Origin: Bradyrhizobium iriomotense
GTDB taxonomy: Bacteria > Pseudomonadota > Alphaproteobacteria > Rhizobiales > Xanthobacteraceae
Length of the DNA stretch: 64,000 bases
Reading direction: 5' to 3'
Assembly (NCBI RefSeq): GCF_018129405.1
Contig: NZ_JAFCLP010000001.1
Location: forward strand, 372,001-436,000
Notes under the pieces: model-generated
Databases searched by the model: none
Told to the model about the DNA's origin: nothing
The model's input: the letters and a program-made list of their open reading frames with translations, nothing else
Made by a program: the position numbers and the translations under genes
Part shown: positions 51,872 to 60,340 of the stretch, piece after piece
Numbering within the stretch: position 1 is the stretch's first letter
Layout: each line of letters begins with the position of its first letter

Positions 51872-53458
51872 CTACTCCGCCATCTCCACCTGCTGCGTGA
51901 CGGAGGGACCGGCCAGCGGCCGCTCCTCCATCAGGATCAGGCAGAGCGCGGCGCCGGTCATCAGCGCGGTGGCGGCGCCGAAGACGTAGCGGAATGCGTG
52001 CCGCATGTCCTCGGTGGGGATCGCAGGGATGCCGCCCGCGACATGATGCTCGCCGGCGAGCGGAATGTCGGCGCCGAGCGCGATCAGCAGGATCGCCGCG
52101 AAGGCCGCGACCGTGAACGAGGACATCAGCGAGCGGAAGAAATTCAGCGCACCGGTGATGGTACCGACTTGCGGACGCGGGACCGAATTCTGCAGCGAGA
52201 CCACGCAGACCGGGAAGGTCGTGCCGAGGCCGAGCGCAAACGCGGCCATCAGCGTCAGCAGCCCCCAGAGCGGCAAGGTCGTGAACGTGAGACCGAGGCC
52301 GCACAGCGCGGCCCAGGACGTGCCGACGATGGCGACGCGCTTGTAGTGCTTGGCGCGCGCCATGGTGCGGCCGGCGATCGCCGCACCGCAGGTCGAGACC
52401 GCCGCGAGCGGAATCAGCGCAAGCCCCGCCTCGCTGGCACTGAGATGATAGACCGACTCGTAATAGAGCGGGAGCTGCACGGTGAGGCCCGTGATCGCGC
52501 CGAGCGCACAGCCGCCGGCGGCCAGGCCGAACGGCGCGACCGATCCGCCGAGCATCGGCAGCGGCAGGAACGGCTCGTCCGCGCGGCGTGCATGCCAGAC
52601 GAAGGTGACGGCGAGCGCGACGGCCCCGCCCACCATCGCGAGCACGGTCGGCGACAGCCAGGGATAGCGCGTGCCGCCCCAGGTCAGCACCAGCATGAAG
52701 ACCACGGCGGAGGCCATCAGCAGCACGCCGCCGAGCCAGTCGACCTTGCGCTTGCGGTGGAACACCGGGATCTTCTTCATCTTCGGCAGCAGCAGCGCGA
52801 GTGCCGCGGCCGTGAGCGGAAGGTTGATCCAGAAGATCATCGACCAGTGCAGGTGCTCGGCGAAGACGCCGCCGATGACCGGGCCCAAAATGCCGCCGAC
52901 CATCCAGACGCTGGAGAAATAGGCCTGGTACTGGCCGCGCTCGCGCGGGCTCACGACGTCGGAGATCACCGTCTGCACGACCGGCATGATGCCGCCGCCG
53001 CCAAGCCCCTGGAGGCCGCGCGCCAGGATCAGCATCGGCATGTTCGGTGCGATCGCGCACAGGATCGAGCCTGCCACGAACAGGCTCAGCGAGGTGATGA
53101 TCATGGCCTTGCGGCCATAGATGTCGCTCAGCGTGCCGAACACCGGCGCAACCGCGGTCGAAGCGAGCAGATAGGCCGTGATCACCCAGGACAGGTTCGA
53201 GACGTCCTGGAACTGGCGTCCGATGGTCGGCAGCGCGGTCGCCACGATGGTCTGGTCGAGGGCCGCCAGGAACATCGTCAGCATCAGGCTGATAACGATG
53301 GTGCGGACCTCGTCGGAGCTCAGCGGAGCCGGCGGCGCGATGGACGGGGCGTCATCGACGCTGATGACCTCGCTCGGAAGGCGGGACAGCTCTTCGGCAA
53401 TGTCGTCGGGCAACGCCTGGATGTCGGCAGAACTGCTCTGCCGGTCGAACTTGTTCAT
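51872..53458 (-). CDS. MFS drug exporter of the DHA2 (EmrB/QacA) family, 14 helices
   Basis: About 528 residues from the ATG at 53458 (MNKFDRQSSSAD); ATGs at 53473 and 53485 would add 5 or 9 residues. A cytoplasmic N-terminus of about 50 residues precedes TM1. Family motifs are ALDQTIVATALPTIGRQF (motif D1 region), GTLSDIYGRKAM (motif A) and GQYQAYFSSVWMVGG (motif C region). Around fourteen hydrophobic segments follow. It should be a proton-driven multidrug or toxic-compound exporter. No membrane-fusion partner (EmrA) is next to it. It is convergent with the hydrolase gene. Confidence 0.9.
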   Translation of the reverse strand: MNKFDRQSSSADIQALPDDIAEELSRLPSEVISVDDAPSIAPPAPLSSDEVRTIVISLMLTMFLAALDQTIVATALPTIGRQFQDVSNLSWVITAYLLASTAVAPVFGTLSDIYGRKAMIITSLSLFVAGSILCAIAPNMPMLILARGLQGLGGGGIMPVVQTVISDVVSPRERGQYQAYFSSVWMVGGILGPVIGGVFAEHLHWSMIFWINLPLTAAALALLLPKMKKIPVFHRKRKVDWLGGVLLMASAVVFMLVLTWGGTRYPWLSPTVLAMVGGAVALAVTFVWHARRADEPFLPLPMLGGSVAPFGLAAGGCALGAITGLTVQLPLYYESVYHLSASEAGLALIPLAAVSTCGAAIAGRTMARAKHYKRVAIVGTSWAALCGLGLTFTTLPLWGLLTLMAAFALGLGTTFPVCVVSLQNSVPRPQVGTITGALNFFRSLMSSFTVAAFAAILLIALGADIPLAGEHHVAGGIPAIPTEDMRHAFRYVFGAATALMTGAALCLILMEERPLAGPSVTQQVEMAE

Positions 53459-53618
53459 CTCGATCGGACGCATGGCGCGGCGCAACGCCGCGAAGGATTC
53501 GTTCTATGCAGCCAATGTAGACAGCAAAGTTCTTCTCAGGCAGGCACCGCGGCGCATGGGTGCATCCCGCCCCGGGGTCATCCCGAAGACGTGATAGCGG
53601 AGAGAGTCAAACGACGGC

Positions 53619-54134
53619 TCAGTCTTTCGGGCGTCGCTTCAGACGGGCCCGTTTCGGCAGCACGGCCGGCCATTGCACGATGTGGTCCTCGAGCTCCTCG
53701 TCGGGGACCTCCTCCTCGCTGCCCTCGACCCGGCCGCGCACAGAGACGCCGGCTTCATGAACGGTGTTGGGATCGCCTGACACCAGCGGATGCCACCAAT
53801 AGAGGTCGCGCCCCTCGGCGACGAGCTTGTAGCCGCAGCTCGGCGGCAGCCAGTTCAGGGTACGGACATTGGCCGGGGTCAGTCGGACGCAGTCCGGAAC
53901 CTTGTCGGAGCGATTCGGGTAGTCCTTGCAGGCGCAGCTTGTCCCATCGAGCAGCTTGCAGCCGATATGGGTGAAATAGATCTTCCCGGTATCCTCGTCC
54001 TCGAGCTTGTTCAGGCAGCAGCGGCCGCAGCCGTCGCACAGGCTTTCCCACTCCTCCCCAGACATCTCTTCCAACGTCTTGGTTTTCCAGAAGAATCCTT
54101 CCTGGTCTGAAGTTCGTTTGGGAGCTGCGGTCAT
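53619..54134 (-). CDS. YcgN-family cysteine cluster protein (UPF0260)
   Basis: A 171-residue protein with the eight-cysteine pattern of the zinc/iron-chelating CxxCxxCC family: CDGCGRCC near residue 36, then [18 protein letters not shown] and CVRLTPAN. It starts at the ATG at 54134 (MTAAPKR). The family has no proven biochemical role; the cysteine cluster may bind zinc or an iron-sulfur centre. The C-terminus ends in a basic stretch, [13 protein letters not shown]. Cytoplasmic, monocistronic, divergent from the penicillin-binding protein gene. Confidence 0.9.
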   Translation of the reverse strand: MTAAPKRTSDQEGFFWKTKTLEEMSGEEWESLCDGCGRCCLNKLEDEDTGKIYFTHIGCKLLDGTSCACKDYPNRSDKVPDCVRLTPANVRTLNWLPPSCGYKLVAEGRDLYWWHPLVSGDPNTVHEAGVSVRGRVEGSEEEVPDEELEDHIVQWPAVLPKRARLKRRPKD

Positions 54135-54430
54135 GCGCCTCAACAAGATTCGAAAGAGCTACGGCTAACGCCATCTAGGCCGTGCGGCCGGGACGCTGCA
54201 AGCAACGCCCCCGGAAGGCCCGTAATGAACCGGGGTTCAATTAGGCCTGTTGTTCAAAATCGTGAGCCTGACCATTGGTTTATAGGCCCTGCTCGGCTAG
54301 AAGGAACAGCAAGTCCCCAGAGGACGCGAACCGGGCGCCTTGGGTTTGCCGCAACATTCCCTCAAGACGTCTCGATGCCGCCCCCGGCCGGGTGCTTGAA
54401 CGCTTTCGAACCAAGCCTCAAGGGTTCTAG
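54135..54430. other. 296-bp divergent intergenic region
   Basis: Holds the promoters of the YcgN-like gene and of the penicillin-binding protein gene. AT-rich patches lie at 54236-54262 and 54273-54285. No convincing dyad or small gene seen. Confidence 0.45.
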
Positions 54431-56722
54431 GTGCGCCAGATCATACCACCGCATTGGAAGCAGAGGGTCCGGAATTTCTTCCTGGATCTGGATGCGCGCA
54501 TCGACTCTTCCCTGTTCTCCTCGGCCAAGGGCATCCGCGAGCTCTACGAGCGCTACTCGACCTTCATGGACCGCTTCTATGTCGGGCGGTGGAAACGCTG
54601 GGTGTTCATCGAGCCGCTGTCGGAGGCGGCCACCCTCGGGCTCGGCGGCCTGGTCGTGATGCTCACGCTCGCCATCCCCGCCTTCCGCGAGACCGCGGAC
54701 GAGGACTGGCTGAAGAAGTCCGACCTGGCGGTGAGCTTCCTCGACCGCTACGGCAACCCGATCGGCAGCCGCGGCATCAAGCACAACGACTCCATCCCGC
54801 TGGAGGATTTCCCCGACGTCCTGATCAAGGCGACGCTCGCGACCGAGGACCGCCGCTTCTACGAGCATTTCGGCATCGACATCGCCGGCACAGCGCGCGC
54901 GCTCGTCACCAACGCGCAGGCCGGCGGCGTCCGCCAGGGCGGCTCCTCGATCACCCAGCAGCTCGCCAAGAACCTGTTCCTGAGCAACGAGCGCACCATC
55001 GAGCGCAAGGTCAACGAGGCCTTCCTCGCGATCTGGCTGGAATGGCGCCTGACCAAGAACGAGATCCTCAAGCTCTATCTCGACCGCGCCTATATGGGCG
55101 GCGGCACTTTTGGCGTCGACGGCGCAGCCCACTTCTATTTCAACAAGTCCGCGCGCGACGTGACGCTTTCGGAAGCCGCGATGCTCGCCGGCCTGTTCAA
55201 GGCCCCGACGAAGTACGCTCCCCACATCAACCTGCCCGCGGCGCGTGCCCGCGCCAACGTCGTGCTCGACAACCTCGTCGATGCCGGCTTCATGACCGAG
55301 GGCCAGGTGTTCGGCGCCCGCCGCAACCCGGCCTTCGCCGTCGACCGCCGCGACGAGGCCTCGCCGAACTATTATCTCGACTACGCCTTCGACGAGATGC
55401 GCAAGCTGGTCGACACCTTCCCGAAATCCTACGTCGAGCGCGTCTTCGTAGTACGCCTCGCCATCGACGCCAACGTGCAGAAGGCGGCCGAAGACGCCAT
55501 CGAGAACCAGCTGCGCCAGTTCGGCCGCGACTATCACGCAACGCAGGCGGCGACCGTCGTCGCCGATCTCGACGGCGGCATCCGCGCCATGGTCGGCGGC
55601 CGCGACTATGGCGCCAGCCAGTTCAACCGCGCCACCGACGCCTATCGCCAGCCCGGATCGTCGTTCAAGCCTTACGTCTACACCACCGCGCTCTTGAACG
55701 GCTTCACGCCGAACTCGATCGTGGTCGACGGCCCGGTCTGCATCGGCAATTGGTGCCCGCAGAACTATGGCCATTCCTATTCCGGCTCGGTGACGCTGAC
55801 GCAGGCGATCACGCGCTCGATCAACGTCGTGCCGGTGAAGCTGTCGATCGCGATCGGCCAGAAGGAACAGCCGAAGGCGCCGAACCCGGCCAAGATCGGC
55901 CGCGCCAAGATCGTCGAAGTCGCGCGCCGCTTCGGCCTCAAGGCGCCGCTGCCCGACACGCCGTCGCTGCCGATCGGCTCCGACGAAGTCACCGTGCTCG
56001 AGCATGCCGTCGCCTACGCGACCTTCCCGAACCGCGGCAAGTCGGTGACCCCGCATGCGGTGCTGGAGGTGCGCACCGGCGCCGGCGACCTGGTCTGGCG
56101 CTGGGATCGCGACGGTCCGAAGCCGAAGCAGGCCATTCCGCCGAACATTGCCGCCGACATGGCGGGCATGATGAGCCACGTCGTCAGCGAAGGCACCGCG
56201 CGCCGCGCCGCGCTCGACGGCATTCCGACCGCGGGCAAGACCGGCACGACCAACGCGTATCGCGACGCCTGGTTCGTCGGCTACACCGGCAATTTCACCT
56301 GCGCGGTCTGGTACGGCAACGACGACTACTCGCCGACCAACCGCATGACCGGCGGCTCGCTGCCGGCGCAGACCTGGCACGACATCATGGTCGCCGCGCA
56401 TCAGGGCGTCGAGGTCCGGGAAATCCCTGGCATCGGCATGGGCCAGAAGCTGCCGCCGCAGCCGAAGGACGCGAACGCGCAGGCCACCGCGGCGCCAAAA
56501 GTGCTGGAGACCAAGCCCGGTCCGCCGCCCGTGCTGACCAAGCGCGGCGCCGACATCCTGGTGCGGGTCGAGAAGCTGCTCGATGACGCGGCCAAGACCA
56601 CGACCAAATCAACCAGCAACGACACCAAGGCGGCCAAGCCGTCGTCGTCGACGAGCGCGCTCGCCTTCCCGCAGAACTATGCGGAAGAGAATGCGAATGC
56701 ATCCGCCCCGCGCAAGAACTGA
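54431..56722 (+). CDS. Class A penicillin-binding protein (PBP1A type)
   Basis: A 763-residue bifunctional peptidoglycan synthase. A cytoplasmic N-terminus of about 65 residues is followed by one TM (about 68-86). The glycosyltransferase domain has ATEDRRFYEHFGID (catalytic Glu near 138) and QGGSSITQQLAKNLFL. The transpeptidase domain has S410-x-x-K413 (PGSSFKPY), the SIN motif (RSINVV) and KTGTTNAYRDAW. The start is GTG at 54431, directly after an in-frame TAG, so no longer start exists. The C-terminal 110 residues are a Lys/Pro/Ala/Ser-rich low-complexity tail. Confidence 0.94.
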   Translation: MRQIIPPHWKQRVRNFFLDLDARIDSSLFSSAKGIRELYERYSTFMDRFYVGRWKRWVFIEPLSEAATLGLGGLVVMLTLAIPAFRETADEDWLKKSDLAVSFLDRYGNPIGSRGIKHNDSIPLEDFPDVLIKATLATEDRRFYEHFGIDIAGTARALVTNAQAGGVRQGGSSITQQLAKNLFLSNERTIERKVNEAFLAIWLEWRLTKNEILKLYLDRAYMGGGTFGVDGAAHFYFNKSARDVTLSEAAMLAGLFKAPTKYAPHINLPAARARANVVLDNLVDAGFMTEGQVFGARRNPAFAVDRRDEASPNYYLDYAFDEMRKLVDTFPKSYVERVFVVRLAIDANVQKAAEDAIENQLRQFGRDYHATQAATVVADLDGGIRAMVGGRDYGASQFNRATDAYRQPGSSFKPYVYTTALLNGFTPNSIVVDGPVCIGNWCPQNYGHSYSGSVTLTQAITRSINVVPVKLSIAIGQKEQPKAPNPAKIGRAKIVEVARRFGLKAPLPDTPSLPIGSDEVTVLEHAVAYATFPNRGKSVTPHAVLEVRTGAGDLVWRWDRDGPKPKQAIPPNIAADMAGMMSHVVSEGTARRAALDGIPTAGKTGTTNAYRDAWFVGYTGNFTCAVWYGNDDYSPTNRMTGGSLPAQTWHDIMVAAHQGVEVREIPGIGMGQKLPPQPKDANAQATAAPKVLETKPGPPPVLTKRGADILVRVEKLLDDAAKTTTKSTSNDTKAAKPSSSTSALAFPQNYAEENANASAPRKN

Positions 56723-56731
56723 TCGAAACCC

Positions 56732-57310
56732 GTGCGGCTGATCCTGATCACATTGACGGCCCTTCTGCTCGCGACCGTGGTCGGCGTCGGCGCGACCTGG
56801 ATGACGACGACGCGCGGCACCGAGATCGGCGCGCTCACCATCGGCGCCTGGACCGCGCGCCCGCGCACCGGCACCGCCGACGTCGATCCCTATTCGCGCG
56901 CCACCATCGTGCGCAACGGCGAGCTGCCGATCGGCACCGGAGACGGCGTCGCCTTCACCGCGACCACTGATGACAAGAAGAAGGCGCTCGACGGCCGCTG
57001 CGACGTCGTCGTGTCAGGCGTGACGCCGCCGGCGCGGTTCTGGACGCTGACGCTGTACGACCGCAAGGGCCACCTCGTCGCCAACTCGCTTGCCCGCTAC
57101 GGCTTCACCAGCCAGGAGATCGTGCGGTCGTCCGACGGCTCTTTCGAGATCCGCATCGCCTCGCGCTCGCGCGCCGGCAACTGGCTGCCGACCGGCGGCA
57201 TCGAGCGCTACGCCTTGATGCTGCGCCTCTACGACACTCCTGTCGGCGTCGCGACGCGCACCCAGCGCGACGCACCGATGCCCACCATCTCGACGGTGGG
57301 CTGCTCATGA
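56732..57310 (+). CDS. DUF1214 domain protein, membrane-anchored
   Basis: A 192-residue protein starting at GTG 56732, 9 bp after the PBP stop. One N-terminal TM (about 3-24) places the rest in the periplasm. The domain carries RCDVVVSGVTPPARFWTLTL and NSLARYGFTSQEIVR, typical of DUF1214. Its stop overlaps the ATG of the DUF1254 gene (ATGA). In many proteins DUF1254 and DUF1214 are fused; here they are split into two genes. Function unknown; the pair follows a cell-wall synthase gene. Confidence 0.85.
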   Translation: MRLILITLTALLLATVVGVGATWMTTTRGTEIGALTIGAWTARPRTGTADVDPYSRATIVRNGELPIGTGDGVAFTATTDDKKKALDGRCDVVVSGVTPPARFWTLTLYDRKGHLVANSLARYGFTSQEIVRSSDGSFEIRIASRSRAGNWLPTGGIERYALMLRLYDTPVGVATRTQRDAPMPTISTVGCS

Positions 57311-57891
57311 TCCGCCTCGCCTTCACCATCGTTGCCGGCGTGGTGCTGGGCCTCGTGGTCCATCTCGTCAGCGTGCTGGCGCTGCCGCGGATCGCGACGC
57401 AGGACGCCTATTCGCGGCTGACGCCGATGACCAAGCTCAACGGCGTGACGCAGCTGCCCCTCGCCGATCCGCAGACCTCCCCGATGCCGTTCATGGATCC
57501 GGCCTTTGCGCTCGCGATCTGCCGCTACGACCTCTCGGGCGGGCCGATCAAGCTGACGGTGCCGGTGAGCCAAGCCTACACCTCGGTGTCGTTCTACACC
57601 CGCAACGAGATCGCCTATTACGCCATCAACGATCGCTCGGCCGGCCGCAAGGTGATCGAGCTCGATCTGATGACGGAAGCGCAGCACGAGGAGCTGCCGG
57701 AGGACGAAGAGGTCACCGCGGCCGACCGCCTGATCATCGATTCCCCGAGCACCACCGGCCTGATCGTGATGAAGGCGCTCGCCGCCGAGCCCGGCCTGAT
57801 GCCGCAGGCCCAGGCGACGCTCCAGGCTGCGACCTGCGGCCCGCAGACCGAGCAGCCGGCCAAGGCCGAAGCGCCGCGCGGCCGGCGGTGA
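57307..57891 (+). CDS. DUF1254 domain protein, membrane-anchored
   Basis: A 194-residue protein with an N-terminal TM (about 2-26) and a periplasmic DUF1254 domain: RIATQDAYSRLTPM, then FMDPAFALAICRYDL and YTSVSFYTRNEIAYYAIND. It overlaps the DUF1214 gene by 4 bp and is last in the PBP-linked transcript. The C-terminus is an Ala/Pro/Glu-rich tail. The biochemical role is unknown; pairing with DUF1214 in one operon supports a joint complex. Confidence 0.85.
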   Translation: MIRLAFTIVAGVVLGLVVHLVSVLALPRIATQDAYSRLTPMTKLNGVTQLPLADPQTSPMPFMDPAFALAICRYDLSGGPIKLTVPVSQAYTSVSFYTRNEIAYYAINDRSAGRKVIELDLMTEAQHEELPEDEEVTAADRLIIDSPSTTGLIVMKALAAEPGLMPQAQATLQAATCGPQTEQPAKAEAPRGRR

Positions 57892-57920
57892 GCGCGACCG
57901 TTTCGGCGGTGCCAAACAAA

Positions 57921-57952
57921 AAGTTGCGAAAACAACCCCATGCACAGTAGCG
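57921..57952. repeat. Probable dispersed intergenic repeat
   Basis: AAGTTGCGAAAACAACCCCA followed by TGCACAGTAGCG resembles a short segment that I recall downstream of many Bradyrhizobium genes. No internal dyad long enough for a terminator. Copy number needs a genome search. Confidence 0.4.
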
Positions 57953-58123
57953 GGGGCATTGAAATCATTGCGCTATCTCTCTTCGGTCGGGTGCACCCAT
58001 TTCACCCATTTGTAGGGCGTGATGCTTTGCGCGGTCGTCAGCTCGATCATGTGGACGGGTCGCCGTTGAGGCATTGAGCAATGGTGGGGGCACCAGCCTT
58101 GGAACAAGTCGCTTGCCCATGCA

Positions 58124-58146
58124 GTTTCCTCAACTGGAGAGGAAAC
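58124..58146 (+). promoter_or_regulatory. Hairpin covering the ribosome site of the His-rich small protein
   Basis: GTTTCCTC (58124-58131) and GAGGAAAC (58139-58146) form a perfect 8-bp stem with a 7-nt loop (AACTGGA). The right arm holds the GAGGAAA ribosome site 4 bp before the ATG at 58151. This would limit translation unless opened. Confidence 0.5.
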
Positions 58147-58150
58147 CCAG

Positions 58151-58399
58151 ATGAGAACAGCAACGCTTACTTTAGCGATCTTACTGGCCTGCTCGACCGG
58201 CTATGCCTCGGCCCACGGCGCCAAACGCCATCACCATCACGGTTGGTTCAACTCAATGAACATGATGCACGGCCCCGGCCGGACTGCAGCAAGGACCGAC
58301 CCGAACGGGACCGCGGGCGGTCCGACCAGCGTCAGCGGCACTGGCTCGTCGAAGTTCGGAGGACAAATCCCGGGAGCTAGTGGTGCAGCCCGACAATAA
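58151..58399 (+). CDS. Small exported His/Met/Gly-rich protein
   Basis: An 82-residue protein with a Sec signal peptide (MRTATLTLAILLACSTGYASA). The mature part opens HGAKRHHHHGWFNSMNMMHG, a possible metal-binding His/Met cluster, then a Gly/Ser/Thr-rich tail. A good ribosome site (GAGAGGAAA) lies upstream but inside a hairpin. No family is recognised; the His/Met cluster suggests copper, nickel or zinc binding in the periplasm. A clear terminator follows at 58500. Confidence 0.7.
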   Translation: MRTATLTLAILLACSTGYASAHGAKRHHHHGWFNSMNMMHGPGRTAARTDPNGTAGGPTSVSGTGSSKFGGQIPGASGAARQ

Positions 58400-58445
58400 G
58401 TCGGCACAGCTGACGCCTTAAATCGAAAGGGCGCCGCCTTCCGTC

Positions 58446-58471
58446 AGTTTTGACTCGTCGGGCAAAACACC
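58446..58471. repeat. Probable dispersed repeat next to a CCAGTATACTGG palindrome
   Basis: The segment reads, on the minus strand, GTGTTTTGCCCGACGAGTCA..., close to a TTTTGCCCGACGGGTCAA element that I recall as common in Bradyrhizobium spacers. It abuts a perfect 12-bp palindrome CCAGTATACTGG at 58470-58481. Confidence 0.45.
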
Positions 58472-58499
58472 AGTATACTGGCATCATCGAAAGTTCGTC

Positions 58500-58537
58500 A
58501 CACCCGCGCGGAGTAGTCCGTCGCGGGTGTTTTCATT
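58500..58537 (+). terminator. Rho-independent terminator after the small exported protein gene
   Basis: ACACCCGCG (58500-58508) and CGCGGGTGT (58522-58530) form a perfect 9-bp stem with a 13-nt loop, followed by TTTCATTT. It ends the plus-strand unit that contains the gene at 58151. Confidence 0.8.
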
Positions 58538-58562
58538 TGGGAACACGCAGCGCCGTGATCCT

Positions 58563-59204
58563 CTATCCTGGTATCCAGGACGCAGCTTCCCGAGCTTGCT
58601 GATCGATGTCGCCCCCGATCCTGAGCTGCGGACGCCGCCGGATTCGATAAACCGATGCCGGCGGAATGTTAAGCGCCGTTCGCCCGACCAGGCTCGCCTT
58701 CAGCCCGAGACGGTCGAGGATGGGCCGGGGCACCGGGCAGCGCGGTCCGTAGGTGAACTGATAGAGCGTGCCGCCCTCCTGCATGTGGCGGAAGGCGCCC
58801 GTCAGGATCGCGATCACCTTGCGCGGCGACATCGACAGAAGCGGAAGGCCGCTGACGACGGCCGCGGCCGGCGCCGTGAACGGCTCGTACTGGGCGAGCT
58901 GGCGTGCATCCATCCAGAGCACGCGTGCTCTCGGGAAGCGCTCCTGCAACAGACGGACGAAATCCGAACCATATTCGATCAGCAGCAGATCGCGCTCCGC
59001 GATGCCGCGCCGGAGCAGCGCCCTGGTGAAGATACCGGTGCCCGGCCCCAATTCGATCACCGGCCCGGTCCCCGGCACGATCTCCTGCGTCATCAGGCGT
59101 GCCAGTGACTGGCCCGATGGCGCGATGGCGGAGACTTGCCAGGGATTGGACAGGTACGAGCGGAAGAACTGGAAAAAGTCTGCAACGGCTGTGGCGTTCA
59201 TCAC
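58563..59204 (-). CDS. SAM-dependent methyltransferase, phospholipid N-methyltransferase (PmtA)-like
   Basis: A 213-residue class I methyltransferase. The N-terminus FFRSYLSNPWQVSAIAPSGQ is typical of PmtA-type enzymes, and the SAM-binding motif I is VIELGPGTGIFTRALL (about 49-64). Relatives convert phosphatidylethanolamine to its N-methyl derivatives at the membrane, giving phosphatidylcholine, which rhizobia need for symbiosis. rRNA adenine dimethylases share the fold but not the N-terminal motif. Several PmtA paralogues with different specificities are usual in Bradyrhizobium, so the step catalysed here is open. Confidence 0.83.
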   Translation of the reverse strand: MMNATAVADFFQFFRSYLSNPWQVSAIAPSGQSLARLMTQEIVPGTGPVIELGPGTGIFTRALLRRGIAERDLLLIEYGSDFVRLLQERFPRARVLWMDARQLAQYEPFTAPAAAVVSGLPLLSMSPRKVIAILTGAFRHMQEGGTLYQFTYGPRCPVPRPILDRLGLKASLVGRTALNIPPASVYRIRRRPQLRIGGDIDQQAREAASWIPG

Positions 59205-59264
59205 GATCCTCTCTTTTCTGCTCGCGAAGGAGCAGACGGGCTGTCCGGAAAACGGCTGGTGCGA

Positions 59265-60113
59265 CTACGATGCGATGTTGTGCTGTCTTGCCTCGCCCTG
59301 AGCAGCGCTGGAAAGAGGCTCCCACGCTTCCCACGTCGCGAGGCGATCGGCATAGGCGGCGCGGGCGCGCGGCAAGCCTTCCGTACCGACGAAGAACCGC
59401 AATGGCGGATTGTCGGCGTCGACGATCTTCAGGATCGCATCGGCCGTCGCCTCCGGTTCGCCAAACGCAAGCTTGGCGCCGGCGGCAAACACCTCCGCTC
59501 GTGTGTTGCTGTAGGCGTTGATGACGGGCGCGATCCTGAGCGAGGCCGTGCTGGCAAACCCCGTCGCATAGGCGCCGGGCTCGAGCAGCGTGACCTTCAA
59601 CCCGAAGCCCTTGACCTCCTGCGCCAGACTCTCATGGAGAGCTTCGATGGCGAATTTCGAGGCGTTGTAGAACCCGGTGATCGGCCCGGCGACGATGCCC
59701 GCAACGCTCGACACGCCGATGATGTGGCCGCTGCCCTGCCGTCGCAGCAAGGGAAGCGCGGCCTGGATGACGCGGAGGGTACCGAAGAAGTTCGTGTCGA
59801 ACTCCGCGCGGACGTCGGCCTCGTGTGCCTCTTCGATCGCCCCGACCAGCGCGTAGCCTGCGTTGTTGAGCACGACGTCCAGCCGTCCGAAATGGGCGTG
59901 AGCCCGGGTCACGGCATTCTGCACCGCGTGGGCATTGGTCACGTCCAGGGCGATCGGCAGCACGGCGTCGCCGTAAGCTTGCGAAAGATCAGCCACGTCA
60001 GCGAGGATGCGGGCGGTGGCAGCCACCCTGTCGCCGCGCTTGAGGGCTGCCTCCGCCCAGACGCGGCCAAAGCCGCGGGATGCTCCGGTGATGAACCAGA
60101 CTTTGCCAGACAT
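59265..60113 (-). CDS. SDR-family NAD(P)-dependent oxidoreductase
   Basis: A 282-residue classical short-chain dehydrogenase. The cofactor loop is TGASRGFGRVWAEAA near residue 9, the NNAG-type motif LNNAGYAL is near 84, and the active-site Y-x-x-x-K is YNASKFAIEAL near 150. I use the ATG at 60113 (MSGKVWFITG), with GAGGAT upstream. A 60-bp gap separates it from the methyltransferase. An AraC regulator is encoded upstream on the same strand, beyond a dispersed repeat. The substrate is unknown. Confidence 0.9.
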   Translation of the reverse strand: MSGKVWFITGASRGFGRVWAEAALKRGDRVAATARILADVADLSQAYGDAVLPIALDVTNAHAVQNAVTRAHAHFGRLDVVLNNAGYALVGAIEEAHEADVRAEFDTNFFGTLRVIQAALPLLRRQGSGHIIGVSSVAGIVAGPITGFYNASKFAIEALHESLAQEVKGFGLKVTLLEPGAYATGFASTASLRIAPVINAYSNTRAEVFAAGAKLAFGEPEATADAILKIVDADNPPLRFFVGTEGLPRARAAYADRLATWEAWEPLSSAAQGEARQHNIAS

Positions 60114-60246
60114 GCGATATCCTCGATGGATTGAGTTGGACTTACTCGGCAAGTCCTATCCGCGCAGGTCTGGATCGGCAGTGACGAGGCGCGCCAACGA
60201 AGTTGCCGCAGGCGCCAAAAAAGGACGCAGCAGCCGTCAGAGCCTT

Positions 60247-60340
60247 TCCCGTTCCGATGGAATCGGAACGGGGCTCTGGATTCCTATTTTGACGCGTTTT
60301 CTTGACACGAACCGGTATCCACTTCGCTCGAAAACGCTCT
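60247..60340. repeat. Dispersed Bradyrhizobium-type intergenic repeat
   Basis: The stretch holds GTTCCGAT-GGA-ATCGGAAC (60251-60269, an 8-bp stem with 3-nt loop), then GGGGCTCTGGATTCCTATTT, GACGCGTTTTCTTGACACGA, ACCGGTATCCACTTCGCTCG and AAAACGCTCT. I recognise this as a long intergenic element repeated many times in Bradyrhizobium. It abuts the stop codon of the AraC gene at 60339-60341. Confidence 0.85.

Noticed and set aside
54362-56401. 679-codon antisense frame over the penicillin-binding protein gene
   Set aside because: Low-complexity Arg/Ala/Asp/Gly sequence; the plus strand encodes a complete PBP.
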